From the NCBI RefSeq assembly GCF_002843305.1, contig NZ_PGSG01000119.1, positions 124,001 through 188,000 on the forward strand: 64,000 bases of DNA. Reading direction: 5' to 3'. The position numbers and the translations under genes are program-made. The notes under the pieces were generated by a model. That model was not told the origin of the DNA. It saw only the letters and a list, made by a program, of their open reading frames with translations, and ran no database searches. Position 1 is the first letter of the stretch, and each line of letters begins with the position of its first letter. This document shows positions 30,150 through 39,158 of the stretch, in pieces. The stretch comes from Streptomyces barkulensis. Its GTDB lineage: Bacteria > Actinomycetota > Actinomycetes > Streptomycetales > Streptomycetaceae.

Positions 30150-30200
30150 ACGGTCCGGACGGTCTGAACGGTCCGGACGGTCCGGACGGTCCGGACGGCG
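30150..30200. repeat. 9-bp tandem repeats after rsmI
   Basis: GGTCCGGAC-type 9-bp units repeat about five times between 30152 and 30198, one interrupted by GGTCTGAAC, immediately after the rsmI stop. Confidence 0.8.
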
Positions 30201-30310
30201 GGCGGGAGCCCGGGCCGGAAGGGGGCGGACCGGAAAGGGGTGGACAGACCCGTGCATTTCCGGCCGGGAAGGAGTCCACTGGTAGGAAGGAGAGCCAGGA
30301 GGAGGTTCCC

Positions 30311-30574
30311 ATGGACCCCAGGGAGACGACCACCCACGAGGAGTACTCCTTCGCCTGCCTGCGCTGCGGCCACGGCTGGGAGCGGTCGTACGGGATACGG
30401 CACCACACCGACCGGGACGGACGCCCCTTCGTCACCTACCACGACCCGGCGGACGGCGGGCGGGTGCCGTCGCCGCTGACGCGCCCGGTCTGCCCGAACT
30501 GCGACTCGCACGTGGTGCGGATCATGCGCGCGGGGCGGGTGTACGAGGCGGAGCAGGCCCTGCCGTGGAGGTGA
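30311..30574 (+). CDS. Small zinc-ribbon protein
   Basis: The 87-aa protein has two cysteine pairs, FACLRCGHGW near residue 15 and VCPNCDSH near residue 63, which should bind one zinc ion. Between them is HHTDRDGRPF. ATG 30311 follows AGGAGGAGG. The family is widespread and uncharacterised in Streptomyces as far as I know. It sits between rsmI and tatD on the same strand. Confidence 0.82.
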   Translation: MDPRETTTHEEYSFACLRCGHGWERSYGIRHHTDRDGRPFVTYHDPADGGRVPSPLTRPVCPNCDSHVVRIMRAGRVYEAEQALPWR

Positions 30575-30623
30575 CGCCGGGCGGGCGGCGGGCGGCCCGC
30601 CCGGGCGTCCTAGGATCGCGCCC

Positions 30624-31454
30624 ATGGAGAAGTCCGCGCAGCCCGCGCCGCCGCCCGTACCGCTGAACGTGCCGGTCGCCGACTCGCACACCCATATCGA
30701 CATGCAGGACGCCACGGTCGCCCGGACCGTCGCCGCGGCCGCCGCGGTGGGCGTGACGACCCTGGTGCAGGTCGGCTGCGACCTGGAACGGTCCCGCTGG
30801 TCGGCGCGGGTGGCCGCCGAGCACGACGCGGTGTGGGCCGCCGTCGCCCTGCACCCCAACGAGGCGCCGCGGCTGGAGCGGGACGGGGGGCGGAAGGCGC
30901 TGGACGCCGCCCTGGAGGAGATCGCCGAGCTGGCCGCCCGGCCGGAGGTGCTGGCCGTCGGCGAGAGCGGCCTGGACCACTTCCGGACGGGCGAGGAGGG
31001 GCGGGAGGCCCAGCGGTACTCCTTCCGCCGCCACATCGAGACCGCCAAGCGGCTGGGCAAGGCCCTGGTGATCCACGACCGGGACGCCCACGAGGACGTG
31101 CTGCGCGTCCTCCGGGAGGAGGGCGCGCCCGAGCGGACGGTCTTCCACTGCTTCTCCGGCGACGCCGAGATGGCCCGGGTGTGCGCCGCGAACGGCTGGT
31201 TCATGTCCTTCGCCGGCAACGTCACCTTCAAGAACGCGCGGCCGCTGCGCGAGGCGCTGGACGCCGCCCCGCCGGAACTGCTGCTGGTGGAGACCGACGC
31301 GCCGTTCCTGACCCCGGCCCCGTACCGCGGGCGCCCCAACGCGCCGTACATGATCCCGTACACGCTGCGTGCGATGGCCGAGGTCAAGGGGCTGGACGAG
31401 GACGCGCTCGCGGAGCACGTCGCGGCCAACACGGCCCGCGCGTTCGGCTACTGA
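30624..31454 (+). CDS. tatD: TatD-family metal-dependent DNase
   Basis: The 276-aa TIM-barrel hydrolase shows SHTHIDM (first metal pair), GESGLDHFRT (Glu ligand), VIHDRDAHEDVL, HCFSGDAEMA and LLVETDAPFLTPAP (last Asp ligand). These are the complete TatD metal-site set. It should be a 3'-5' exonuclease of DNA or RNA. It precedes the Rpf gene and ksgA, an order also found in mycobacteria. Confidence 0.93.
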   Translation: MEKSAQPAPPPVPLNVPVADSHTHIDMQDATVARTVAAAAAVGVTTLVQVGCDLERSRWSARVAAEHDAVWAAVALHPNEAPRLERDGGRKALDAALEEIAELAARPEVLAVGESGLDHFRTGEEGREAQRYSFRRHIETAKRLGKALVIHDRDAHEDVLRVLREEGAPERTVFHCFSGDAEMARVCAANGWFMSFAGNVTFKNARPLREALDAAPPELLLVETDAPFLTPAPYRGRPNAPYMIPYTLRAMAEVKGLDEDALAEHVAANTARAFGY

Positions 31455-31522
31455 CGGGCGCGCGGCGGCGGGTGCGCGCGGCGCGGTGGCCCGCTTTTCG
31501 CAACGTTGGGTAGTCGTACGAC

Positions 31523-31552
31523 TTGGGATAGTGACGAATGCTCCGCTAGGGT
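31523..31552 (+). promoter_or_regulatory. Candidate promoter of the Rpf gene
   Basis: TTGGGA at 31523-31528, an 18-bp spacer, and TAGGGT at 31547-31552 fit a housekeeping-type Streptomyces promoter, giving a short leader before GTG 31588. No c-di-AMP riboswitch was recognised in the leader. Confidence 0.5.
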
Positions 31553-31587
31553 CCCGGCCCGCCACCAGGACCGCTTGGGAGTACGTC

Positions 31588-33183
31588 GTGAGCCATCCGC
31601 AGGGGATCCAGCAGTACGAGTACGCGTACCCCTCCGCGCCGCCGCCGCACCGGCCGCATCAGCCGTGGGACTCGTGGGAGTACGGCGGCCGGGGGTACGG
31701 CGGCGGGCCGGAGTACGAGCGGGACCCGTACGACACCTACCGGCCCTCGTACGAGTTCCACGGCGCGCCGTACGGCGTGTACGGGGATCTCGGCGCGTAC
31801 GGACCGCCCGAGGCGCCCCCGCGCCCGGAGCCCCCGGCTCACCACCCGGAGCCCCCCGGCCACCCCGGCCACCCCGGCCACCCCGGCCGCCCCGGCCATC
31901 CCGGAGCCTTCGGTCCCGCCCTGTGGCTGCCCCGGCAGCCCACCGGCGGCCCCGCGGACATCTCCCCGGACGTCTCCGCGGAGGTCCCCCCGCAGGCGCA
32001 CGGCCCCGCACACGGCACGGCGCCCGGCACGGCCGGCGGCCGGGCCGCCGCCCGCCGGGCCGCGCGGGAGCGGAAGGCCGCCCAACGCCCCGAGGTCCTG
32101 CGCCGCCTGCTGCCGCAGGCACTCGTCGTCGCCTTCCTGGCGGGCGGCACCTGCGCCTTCGTCGTGGACGACAAGGCCGTCAGCCTGTCGGTGGAGGGCG
32201 AGGACGGGCCGCGCACCCTCCACACCTTCGCCGACGACGTCTCCGAGCTCCTGGCCGACGAGGAGGTGTCCGTCGGCGCGCACGACGCCGTCTCCCCCGC
32301 CCCCGGCGAGCCCCTCTCCCACGGCGACAGCGTCACCGTCCGCTACGGCCGCCCGCTGACCCTCACCCTCGACGGCCGCCCCCGGCGGGTGTGGACCACC
32401 GCCGCCACCGTGGAGGCGGCGCTGCGCGGGATCGGGGTGCGTCCGGAGGGGGCGCGCATGTCGGTGCCCCGCGACCGGCGCATCGGGCGCGACGGCCTGG
32501 CGCTGACCGTGTGGACCGAGCGGAGCGTGACCGTCCTGGCCGACGGCCGCGAGCACACCGTCCGCACCAACGCCGCGACCGTGCGCGGGGCGCTGGCCGA
32601 CGCGGGCGTCGAGCTGCGCGGCGCGGACCGCGCCTCGGTGGACCCGGACTCCTTCCCCCGCGACGGCCAGACCGTCACCGTGCTGCGCATCACCGAGACC
32701 GAGCGGGTGCGCGACGAGCCCGTCCCGTACACCACCGAGCGGCGTGAGGACCCGGCGCTGCCGCGCGGCACCGAGGTGGTGGAGCAGGCGGGCGCGCCGG
32801 GGCTGCGCCGGCTCACCTACGAGGTGCGCACGGTCAACGGGGTGCGGCGGCGGCCCCGCCTCACCGAGGCGGTGGTGGTGCGCGCGCCCAGGCCGCAGGT
32901 CGTGCGCGTGGGCACCGCCGAGCCGCCCTCCTCGGTGCGGGGCGCCGATGGCCTGAACTGGGAGGCACTGGCCCGCTGCGAGTCCGGCGGCCGCCCGGAC
33001 GCGGTGGGCCCCGGCGGCCACGGCGGGCTCTACCAGTTCGACACCCGCACCTGGCGCTCCCTGGGCGGGAAGGGCCGCCCGCAGGACGCTCCGCCGGCCG
33101 AGCAGACCTACCGGGCGAAGAAGCTGTACGTGCAGAAGGGCGCGAGTCCCTGGCCGGTGTGCGGCCGTAAACTGCACCGGTGA
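31588..33183 (+). CDS. rpfB: Resuscitation-promoting factor, RpfB type
   Basis: Secreted or membrane-tethered lytic transglycosylase that cuts peptidoglycan during spore or cell awakening. The 531-aa protein has a cytosolic Tyr/Pro/His-rich N-terminus with PGHPGHPG repeats and a membrane helix at about 173-193. Three DUF348 domains follow (for example [19 protein letters not shown]), then a G5 domain. The C-terminal Rpf domain from about residue 457 starts [18 protein letters not shown] with the catalytic Glu. The GTG start at 31588 has a GGGAG site. Its stop overlaps the ksgA start (GTGA). Confidence 0.93.
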   Translation: MSHPQGIQQYEYAYPSAPPPHRPHQPWDSWEYGGRGYGGGPEYERDPYDTYRPSYEFHGAPYGVYGDLGAYGPPEAPPRPEPPAHHPEPPGHPGHPGHPGRPGHPGAFGPALWLPRQPTGGPADISPDVSAEVPPQAHGPAHGTAPGTAGGRAAARRAARERKAAQRPEVLRRLLPQALVVAFLAGGTCAFVVDDKAVSLSVEGEDGPRTLHTFADDVSELLADEEVSVGAHDAVSPAPGEPLSHGDSVTVRYGRPLTLTLDGRPRRVWTTAATVEAALRGIGVRPEGARMSVPRDRRIGRDGLALTVWTERSVTVLADGREHTVRTNAATVRGALADAGVELRGADRASVDPDSFPRDGQTVTVLRITETERVRDEPVPYTTERREDPALPRGTEVVEQAGAPGLRRLTYEVRTVNGVRRRPRLTEAVVVRAPRPQVVRVGTAEPPSSVRGADGLNWEALARCESGGRPDAVGPGGHGGLYQFDTRTWRSLGGKGRPQDAPPAEQTYRAKKLYVQKGASPWPVCGRKLHR

Positions 33184-34112
33184 GCTCAGCCCCCTCCCCC
33201 TCCCCCTCCCCCGACGCCGACGCCGACGCCGATGCCGGTACCGATGCCGCTCCCGGCGCCGACGCCCTCCTCGGCCCCGCCGACGTCCGCGAGCTGGCCG
33301 CCGCGCTGGGTGTGCGCCCCACCAAGCAGCGCGGCCAGAACTTCGTCATCGACGCCAACACCGTCCGCCGGATCGTGCGGACCGCGCGGGTGACGCCCGA
33401 GGACGTGGTGGTCGAGGTCGGTCCGGGGCTGGGGTCGCTGACGCTGGGACTGCTCCAGGAGGCCGCCCGGGTGACGGCGGTGGAGATCGACGACGTGCTG
33501 GCGGCGGCGCTGCCCGCGACCGTCTCCGCCCGGCTGCCCGGCCGCGCCGACCGCTTCGCGCTCGTCCACCACGACGCGATGCGCGTCACCGAGCTGCCCG
33601 GCCCCGAGCCCACCGCACTGGTCGCCAACCTCCCCTACAACGTCGCCGTGCCCGTCCTGCTGCACATGCTGGCGACGTTCCCGTCCATCGAGCACGGCCT
33701 GGTGATGGTCCAGGCCGAGGTCGCCGACCGGCTCGCGGCCGAACCGGGCTCCAAGGTCTACGGGGTGCCGTCGGTGAAGGCCGCCTGGTACGCCCAGGTG
33801 CGGCGGGCCGGGGCCATCGGGCGCAACGTCTTCTGGCCCGCGCCCAACGTGGACTCCGGACTGGTGTCGCTGACCCGGCGCGAGCCGCCGCGCACCAGCG
33901 CCGGCCGGCGAGAGGTCTTCGCCGTGGTGGACGCCGCCTTCGCCCAGCGGCGCAAGACGCTGCGCGCGGCGCTGGCGGGCTGGGCGGGCTCGGCCGCGGC
34001 GGCCGAGGCGGCGCTGACGGCCGCGGGGATCGACCCCCGCGCCCGGGGGGAGTCACTGACGATCGAGGACTTCGCGGCCATCGCGGAGCGGAAGGGCACC
34101 ACCAGCGCATGA
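33180..34112 (+). CDS. ksgA: 16S rRNA (adenine-1518/1519-N6) dimethyltransferase
   Basis: Dimethylates A1518 and A1519 of 16S rRNA late in small-subunit assembly. The 310-aa protein shows [18 protein letters not shown], the SAM motif [16 protein letters not shown] and the catalytic [17 protein letters not shown]. The first 40 residues are a Ser/Pro then Asp/Ala repeat ([15 protein letters not shown]), a non-conserved extension. The start overlaps the rpfB stop by 4 bp and the stop overlaps the ispE start by 4 bp. Confidence 0.95.
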   Translation: MSSAPSPSPSPDADADADAGTDAAPGADALLGPADVRELAAALGVRPTKQRGQNFVIDANTVRRIVRTARVTPEDVVVEVGPGLGSLTLGLLQEAARVTAVEIDDVLAAALPATVSARLPGRADRFALVHHDAMRVTELPGPEPTALVANLPYNVAVPVLLHMLATFPSIEHGLVMVQAEVADRLAAEPGSKVYGVPSVKAAWYAQVRRAGAIGRNVFWPAPNVDSGLVSLTRREPPRTSAGRREVFAVVDAAFAQRRKTLRAALAGWAGSAAAAEAALTAAGIDPRARGESLTIEDFAAIAERKGTTSA

Positions 34113-35089
34113 GCACCGCACAGACGGCCGGCACCGGCGCCGCACGTACCGCCGCGCCGGTCACCGTACGCGTACCCGCCAAGGTCAACGTGCAGCTCGC
34201 GGTGGGCGGGCTGCGGCCGGACGGCTTCCACGACCTGGCCAACGTCTTCCTGGCCGTCGGCCTGTACGACGAGATCACCGCCACCGCCACGGCCCCCGGC
34301 GAGGGCCCGCGCGTGACCTGCTCCGGGCCGGACACCGACCAGGTGCCGCTGGACCGCACCAATCTGGCCGTCCGCGCCGCCGACGCGCTCGCCGTACGGT
34401 ACGGCCTCGTGCCGGACGTCCATCTGCACATCAACAAGGAGATCCCCGTGGCCGGCGGCATGGCCGGCGGCAGCGCGGACGCGGCGGGCGCGCTGCTGGC
34501 CTGCGACGCGCTGTGGGGCACAGGCGCCTCGCGCGACGAACTGCTTCGGATCTGCGCCGAGTTGGGCTCGGACGTGCCCTTCTCCCTGGTCGGCGGCGCG
34601 GCGCTGGGCCGGGGCCGGGGCGAGCTGCTGACACCGCTGGAGGTGGGCGGCGTCTTCCACTGGGTGTTCGCCGTGGCCGCCGGCGGGCTGTCCACCCCGG
34701 CCGTCTACCGCGAGTGCGACCGGCTGCGCGAGGCGCGCGGCGGCGGCGCGGGCGCCGACGCCGTACCCGCGCCCGAGGCCTCCCCCGCGCTGCTGGCCGC
34801 GCTGCGCGCCGGGGACGCCGCCGCGCTGGCCGGGCACCTGTCCAACGACCTCCAGCCCGCCGCCGTCTCCCTGCTGCCCTCCCTGGACGACACCCTGGCG
34901 GTGGGCACTGACGCGGGCGCACTGGCCGCCCTGGTCTCCGGCTCCGGCCCGACCTGCGCCTTCCTGGCCGAGGACGCGGCGGCGGCCTCGGACATCGCCT
35001 TCGCCCTGCGCGCCTCGGGCGTCTGCCGCAACGCCCACACCGCCACGAGCCCGGCGCCGGGCGCCACAGTGGTCCGTCCGGCGGGCTGA
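34109..35089 (+). CDS. ispE: 4-diphosphocytidyl-2-C-methyl-D-erythritol kinase
   Basis: ATP-dependent kinase of the non-mevalonate isoprenoid pathway. The 326-aa GHMP kinase shows [20 protein letters not shown], the ATP motif [19 protein letters not shown] and the C-terminal [15 protein letters not shown]. Its ATG overlaps the ksgA stop (ATGA, 34109-34112). It is the last gene of the tatD-rpfB-ksgA-ispE set. Confidence 0.95.
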   Translation: MSTAQTAGTGAARTAAPVTVRVPAKVNVQLAVGGLRPDGFHDLANVFLAVGLYDEITATATAPGEGPRVTCSGPDTDQVPLDRTNLAVRAADALAVRYGLVPDVHLHINKEIPVAGGMAGGSADAAGALLACDALWGTGASRDELLRICAELGSDVPFSLVGGAALGRGRGELLTPLEVGGVFHWVFAVAAGGLSTPAVYRECDRLREARGGGAGADAVPAPEASPALLAALRAGDAAALAGHLSNDLQPAAVSLLPSLDDTLAVGTDAGALAALVSGSGPTCAFLAEDAAAASDIAFALRASGVCRNAHTATSPAPGATVVRPAG

Positions 35090-35115
35090 GTACCGCGACG
35101 CATGCCCCCGGCAGG

Positions 35116-35428
35116 GTGTTCGAGTACCTCCGCCCTGCCGGGCGGGCGGCGTGGCGCGCCAGGCCGCCCGCACGCGGACCACAGCGACCCCCGGGGCCCC
35201 GGACGCCTGCGCACCGGCCCACTGGTTCCCGTATCGCCGCCTCCGCAGCCGCGTTCGGCGCCGTGCTATGCCTGCTGGGCGTGCTGGGCCTGTCCTTGAC
35301 CGGCTTCGGCGGCCTGCTGGAGGGCCGCTTCCGCACCGCTGATCGCCGTCCCCGTCACCGCCCCGGCGGCCGTGGCCATGACGGCCGCGGGCCTGCTGCC
35401 GGTGGAACGCGCGGGGCGCCGGGAATAG
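35116..35428 (+). pseudogene. Possible frameshifted remnant of a small membrane protein gene
   Basis: Between ispE and the NUDIX gene (372 bp) one frame starting at 35116 gives a basic N-terminus and a clear transmembrane segment (FGAVLCLLGVLGLSLTGFGG). The next hydrophobic segment (PLIAVPVTAPAAVAMTAAGL) continues in a different frame from about 35336 to a TAG at 35426-35428. One indel near 35330 would join them. This could be a decayed gene or two coincidental frames; I have no family match. Confidence 0.3.
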
Positions 35429-35461
35429 GGCGAGCCGGTGCCTGAGAGATCGCAGGTCTTG

Positions 35462-35938
35462 TCAGCGCACGGGCTGAGAGCCATGTTCCAGGTAGACGGT
35501 TCCTCCGTCCGCTCGGGCTTGAACACCGGCGGCGATGCGCCGCGCAAGGCGTGGGATGGTCAACTCGGGGACCTGCTCCGCACGGTAGAAGCCGTAGTCG
35601 CGCAGCTCTTCCGCCTGCAATTCGATCCGCTCGCGGTCTTCGGCGCTCAGGACCCCGCCATCGAAGAGGTAGAGAACTTTGTCTCCCTCTCCGGGGCCCG
35701 GTGCCCAGTCCACGACCAGCAGCCGCCCGGTGGGAGGTGTGATGCCCAGTTCCTCGTGGACCTCGCGTACGCAGGCCCGCAGCGGCGACTCGCCTCGTTC
35801 GACGTAGCCGCCGGGGATGTCGAGGTAGTCCTTGTATGTCGGTTCGACCAGCAGGACCCGGTCGGTGTCGTCGAAGAAGAGCGCTCCCGCAGCCATGCGT
35901 GGACGCGCCATCTTGGCCTCGTGCTCGTTGTCGCTCAC
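35462..35938 (-). CDS. NUDIX hydrolase
   Basis: Hydrolyses a nucleoside diphosphate linked to another group; the substrate is unknown. The 158-aa protein has a full Nudix box, GGYVERGESPLRACVREVHEELG, matching GX5EX7REUXEEXGU, at about residues 40-62. I prefer GTG 35938, which has AGGG 6 nt upstream; a GTG at 35956 overlapping the XRE stop is the alternative. A TAGGGT just upstream could instead be a -10 box giving a nearly leaderless message. It follows the XRE-TPR regulator on the same strand. Confidence 0.88.
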   Translation of the reverse strand: MSDNEHEAKMARPRMAAGALFFDDTDRVLLVEPTYKDYLDIPGGYVERGESPLRACVREVHEELGITPPTGRLLVVDWAPGPGEGDKVLYLFDGGVLSAEDRERIELQAEELRDYGFYRAEQVPELTIPRLARRIAAGVQARADGGTVYLEHGSQPVR

Positions 35939-35957
35939 ACCGTGGACCCTAGCCACT

Positions 35958-37181
35958 TCAGACGATGCGAAGCCTCCGGGCCAGATCGGCCACGGGCTGG
36001 GACGGCCGTCCCCGGATGCCGCGTACCCAGCCGATGACCAGTTCGCGGCTCATGTAGTGGTGGCGGACCTGCTCGGGGGCGTCCTGTTCGGCTTCCAGCA
36101 GTTTGGCCAAAGCTTCGTCGGTGCGGTTCCACGCACTCAGCGCGCGGGCGACTTCGAGACTGTGCCGTACCCGCCGCTCGACCGGCATCCTGCGCGTGTC
36201 GATCCGCTGCCCGAGATCGGCGGCGACCTGTACGTCACCGAGTTCCCCGGCCGTGGCCACGCGGTGGATGGCCACATTGGTCGGTCCGAAGGCGGTCCAC
36301 ATGTGGTTGGCGTCCGTCCCGAGCCTTCGTGCGGCCTCGTCCGCCTCCTGGAGGAAGGCCCGTGTCGTCGCCCGGTCCTCCGCCCGTGCCGCGGCCATGG
36401 CGCCGGCGAGGAAGAGTGTGCCGTACACCGACAGATAGTCGGGGGGTGCGCCGCCCAGCTCCGGTTGCATGACGCCCGCCGCGTCGTTCACCAGTTGCAC
36501 CGCTGCGGTGAAGCGCCCGGTGGAGAGCAGGCAGTGCGTCACCGACCGGAAGAGCGAGCCCGTGACCACACCCCGTCCGCTCTGTTGCGCCGCCGCCAGT
36601 CCGCGGTCGGCCGCGATCCAGGCCAGCTCCACCTCTCCGACCTTCCCCAGCACCATGGCCGCGCCCTGGTAGGCCAGAGCGAGCAGGGCGTGGGCCTCCT
36701 CCCGCTGGTCTCCCGAGTACGCGCGGGCCGCGAACAGCGCGTCGGCCAGGAGAAGGGGAAGGCGTCGCGTCGCGAAGCCGTAGCGTGACGACTGGTAGGC
36801 GTCGAGGACCTCCGTGACGTTCGCCCGCAGTTCCGGCAGCGCGGGCGGCTCTCCCTCGGGCGGGGCCCCGAGGAGAGGTGTGAGCTGCCTGTAGTCCATG
36901 AGTGCCTCACGCAGCGCGGGGACCGTGTGGTGGCCGCTGTCGCTCGACCACTCCATGAGGGTCGGCTCGGCGAGCAGGTCGCCGAGGGACACGTCGAGGG
37001 CGTCGGCCAGCGCCGTGATCACGGAGAGACGGTCGAGTTCGATCCGGTTGTTCTCCGCCTTGCTCAGCCAGTCGGTGGTGCGCCCGACGAGGCCGGCCAG
37101 TACCTCCTGAGAGAGCCCGCGTCGGCGCCGGTACCAGGCGACGCGTTCGCCGATGGTCAGGTTCTCCGTCATCCCTCGCAT
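35958..37181 (-). CDS. XRE-family regulator with C-terminal helical repeats
   Basis: The 407-aa protein has an N-terminal helix-turn-helix (IGERVAWYRRRRGLSQEVLA, then TTDWLSKAENNRIELDRLSV, about residues 10-55). A long all-helical, TPR-like C-terminal domain follows (for example ELAWIAADRGLAAAQQSGRG and REEAHALLALAYQGAAMVLG). This is the architecture of Streptomyces pleiotropic regulators such as NsdA. ATG 37181 is chosen; an ATG three codons later is also possible. It is divergent from two small genes and the nucleotide-enzyme set at 38105-42802, and probably controls them. Confidence 0.85.
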   Translation of the reverse strand: MRGMTENLTIGERVAWYRRRRGLSQEVLAGLVGRTTDWLSKAENNRIELDRLSVITALADALDVSLGDLLAEPTLMEWSSDSGHHTVPALREALMDYRQLTPLLGAPPEGEPPALPELRANVTEVLDAYQSSRYGFATRRLPLLLADALFAARAYSGDQREEAHALLALAYQGAAMVLGKVGEVELAWIAADRGLAAAQQSGRGVVTGSLFRSVTHCLLSTGRFTAAVQLVNDAAGVMQPELGGAPPDYLSVYGTLFLAGAMAAARAEDRATTRAFLQEADEAARRLGTDANHMWTAFGPTNVAIHRVATAGELGDVQVAADLGQRIDTRRMPVERRVRHSLEVARALSAWNRTDEALAKLLEAEQDAPEQVRHHYMSRELVIGWVRGIRGRPSQPVADLARRLRIV

Positions 37182-37211
37182 GCTTCGAGCATCACCTCGT
37201 GGTCCGAAAGG

Positions 37212-37234
37212 ACCCCGGAAGGTTTTTCCGGGGT
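37212..37234. promoter_or_regulatory. Palindrome upstream of the XRE-TPR regulator
   Basis: ACCCCGGAA (37212-37220) and TTCCGGGGT (37226-37234) are perfect 9-bp arms around GGTTT, 30 bp before the regulator start. It is a good candidate autoregulatory operator, or a stem-loop. Confidence 0.5.
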
Positions 37235-37322
37235 GCCGCGGAGAGTCCCGCCTACTGTCGCATCACACCGAGAACGCCGCCCGGGGCGATGTCCATGACT
37301 CCCCTCGCCGCCGGGCGGTCCA

Positions 37323-37360
37323 GGTGGCCCGTCCCTCTCCCACGCGCGGGGCGGGCCACC
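37323..37360 (+). promoter_or_regulatory. Stem-loop in the leader of the small gene at 37390
   Basis: A 13-bp stem (37323-37335 with 37348-37360, one G-T pair) and a 12-nt loop lies 20 bp before the ribosome site at 37381. It could be a terminator for an upstream transcript or a translation-control hairpin. Confidence 0.45.
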
Positions 37361-37389
37361 ACCTACGGCCGAGGATCGCTGGAGGTCCG

Positions 37390-37674
37390 ATGACGAACAG
37401 CGCCATGCACCCTCACCGGGTGCCCACCGCACCGGCCGCCGGGCCACGCGGCACGGGAGCCGACGCGTCTACTCCCCCGTCGGCCCCTGACTGGCTGGCC
37501 GCCGGGGCGCTCGTCCTGGACACCCGCACCGGGCGGAGGGGCGAGGTGCAGGACTGGCCCTACCCCGCCTCGGCGGCGCCCACCCGGGCGTGGCTGCGTC
37601 CTGTGGGCGGTGGCCGGGAGTGGACGCCGCACATCGCCGACCTCCGTCCCGTCAAGGTCGGGGAGCGGCCGTGA
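37390..37674 (+). CDS. Small hypothetical protein
   Basis: The 94-aa protein has a disordered Pro/Ala-rich first 30 residues, then a compact domain: WLAAGALVLDTRTGRRGEVQ and AWLRPVGGGREWTPHIADLR. The pattern (a small beta-barrel-like region often seen next to XRE regulators in Streptomyces) is not assigned a function. ATG 37390 has GGAGG at 37381-37385. Its stop overlaps the next gene's GTG (37671-37674). Confidence 0.75.
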   Translation: MTNSAMHPHRVPTAPAAGPRGTGADASTPPSAPDWLAAGALVLDTRTGRRGEVQDWPYPASAAPTRAWLRPVGGGREWTPHIADLRPVKVGERP

Positions 37675-38003
37675 AGCCGGTCGCGCTGTGGGAGCGGTTC
37701 GCGTGGGCGGTGGGGACGTGCTTTCGTTGCGACCGCACCGGCACGGAGGTCGCACCGATCGGCACGATCAGCGCGCACGGCATCGACGTCGAGGTCCGGG
37801 CATGCCGGGCGTGCGTGTTCCACCTGGAGCAGCTGCACTGGTGCCTGGTGATGCGACAACAAGGCGGTGGGCAGCCCGCCGGCATGCCGCGTGCGGGGCC
37901 TCGCCACCCCCACGACCGCGGTCCGGCGCCTCCCGTTCCACAGCGGGTGCTGTGGTGGCCGGGCACCGGTCACCGGACCGTGGGGCGACATCGGCGGGCG
38001 TAG
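37671..38003 (+). CDS. Small four-cysteine protein
   Basis: The 110-aa protein has cysteine pairs CFRC (near residue 20) and CRAC (near residue 45), likely a zinc ribbon, then ends with a Pro/Gly/His/Arg-rich tail. GTG 37671 overlaps the previous stop, so the two are translationally coupled. Function unknown; the pairing with a divergent XRE-TPR regulator suggests a role in its circuit. Confidence 0.7.
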   Translation: MKPVALWERFAWAVGTCFRCDRTGTEVAPIGTISAHGIDVEVRACRACVFHLEQLHWCLVMRQQGGGQPAGMPRAGPRHPHDRGPAPPVPQRVLWWPGTGHRTVGRHRRA

Positions 38004-38104
38004 CGGCCACCGGGAAACGGAACGCCCTTTCGGCGCGGGTAATCTCGGGCGGGACGTGCTGATTACTCGTCATAACCCATGACCGGCAAGCTGAAAGGGA
38101 GCCG

Positions 38105-38614
38105 ATGGCCCAGGAACAGGACCCCACCGTGGAGCGCACGCTCGTACTGCTCAAGCCGGACGCGGTGGTACGCGGCTTCACCGGGAAGATCATCTCTCGC
38201 TTCGAGGACGCGGCGCTGAAGATCGTCGGCGTGAAGATGAAGTGGATGGACGAGGAGTTCACCCGGCGCCACTACTTCGACCTCGAGGAACGGCTGGGCG
38301 CGCAGGTCTACAACCTCACCGCCGCCTTCATGCAGCAGGGCCCGGTGATCGCTCTGGTGCTGGAGGGCTACGACGCGGTCGCCACCGTCCGCAAGATTGT
38401 CGGCAGCACCTACCCGAACGAGGCGCCCGCCGGCACGATCCGCGGGGACTTCTCCCACTACGGCAAGACCGCCAGCAAGGCGTCGGGCAAGGCCGTGGCC
38501 AATCTGGTCCACGCCTCCGGCAACAAGGAGGAGGCCGAGCAGGAAGTGGCCCTGTGGTTCGACAAGGGCGAGCTGTACGACTACCGCACGCTCGCCGAGA
38601 TCTTCACCTACTGA
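38105..38614 (+). CDS. Nucleoside-diphosphate-kinase-like protein, long form
   Basis: NDP kinases move the gamma phosphate of NTPs to NDPs through a phospho-histidine. The 169-aa protein keeps the core: TLVLLKPDAVVRG with the ATP-site Lys17, and ANLVHASGNKEEAEQEVALW with catalytic His136. It is about 30 residues longer than the usual 137-aa actinobacterial Ndk, with an extended C-terminus (FDKGELYDYRTLAEIFTY), and resembles the longer clade seen in archaea. It is therefore probably a second, specialised copy. ATG 38105 follows GGGAG. It opens the accessory gene set. Confidence 0.85.
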   Translation: MAQEQDPTVERTLVLLKPDAVVRGFTGKIISRFEDAALKIVGVKMKWMDEEFTRRHYFDLEERLGAQVYNLTAAFMQQGPVIALVLEGYDAVATVRKIVGSTYPNEAPAGTIRGDFSHYGKTASKASGKAVANLVHASGNKEEAEQEVALWFDKGELYDYRTLAEIFTY

Positions 38615-38688
38615 GCGGAGCTGACGTCACCCATGCGACGTCGACGCGTTGATCACCACTGGGGTACCACGACCTTAGAGAGGGCAGC

Positions 38689-38988
38689 ATGACCAATCCG
38701 ACCCGCGTCGCCTCCGCCGAGGAGCTGGAGTCCGTCTTCCAGCAGGAGCTGGCCACCAACCGCTGGGCGGCCGCCGAGAGCGCCTACGCGCTGGCGGTGC
38801 TGCACCGTGACGGCGGTGACTGGGAGAAGTCCCGCGAGTGGGCCCGGCAGTGCCTGCGGCTGCTGGAGGGCTTTCCGAGCGACACCGAGGAGCAGGTGGC
38901 CACCACCCGTACCTCGGTCGGCGGCGTGGCCCTGCCGAACTACCTGCACGAGGGCGTCGTACGCGACCGTTTCGGCGAGAACCTCTGA
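38689..38988 (+). CDS. Small helical protein, unknown
   Basis: The 99-aa protein is mostly alpha-helical: SAEELESVFQQELATNRWAA and AYALAVLHRDGGDWEKSREW, resembling one or two TPR units. It ends in VALPNYLHEGVVRDRFGENL. ATG 38689 follows GAGAGGG. It may be an adaptor for its enzymatic neighbours; no function is known to me. Confidence 0.75.
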   Translation: MTNPTRVASAEELESVFQQELATNRWAAAESAYALAVLHRDGGDWEKSREWARQCLRLLEGFPSDTEEQVATTRTSVGGVALPNYLHEGVVRDRFGENL

Positions 38989-39017
38989 CACCCGCCGCAC
39001 ACAACGGGACATAGCAG

Positions 39018-39122
39018 GGGCGGTGCGGTCCCGCACCGGCGATCTCACGGCCGCACCGCCCGGCCCCGACAACAGCACACAGCCACCCGACACCAGCCGG
39101 GCCCCACATCCACGGGGCCCGG
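39018..39122 (+). promoter_or_regulatory. Two stem-loops inside the accessory gene set
   Basis: The 170-bp gap before the CYTH gene holds an 11-bp stem (39018-39028 with 39051-39061) and a 9-bp stem (39097-39105 with 39114-39122). They could terminate or attenuate transcription, so the genes from 39159 may form a separately expressed unit. Confidence 0.5.
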
Positions 39123-39158
39123 GCGGATCACCCATGCCTTTTGAAGGAGGAGAAGACC

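Noticed and set aside
31455-31587. c-di-AMP riboswitch before the Rpf gene, as known for some Streptomyces rpf genes
   Set aside because: The leader is too short and the conserved ydaO core is not visible.
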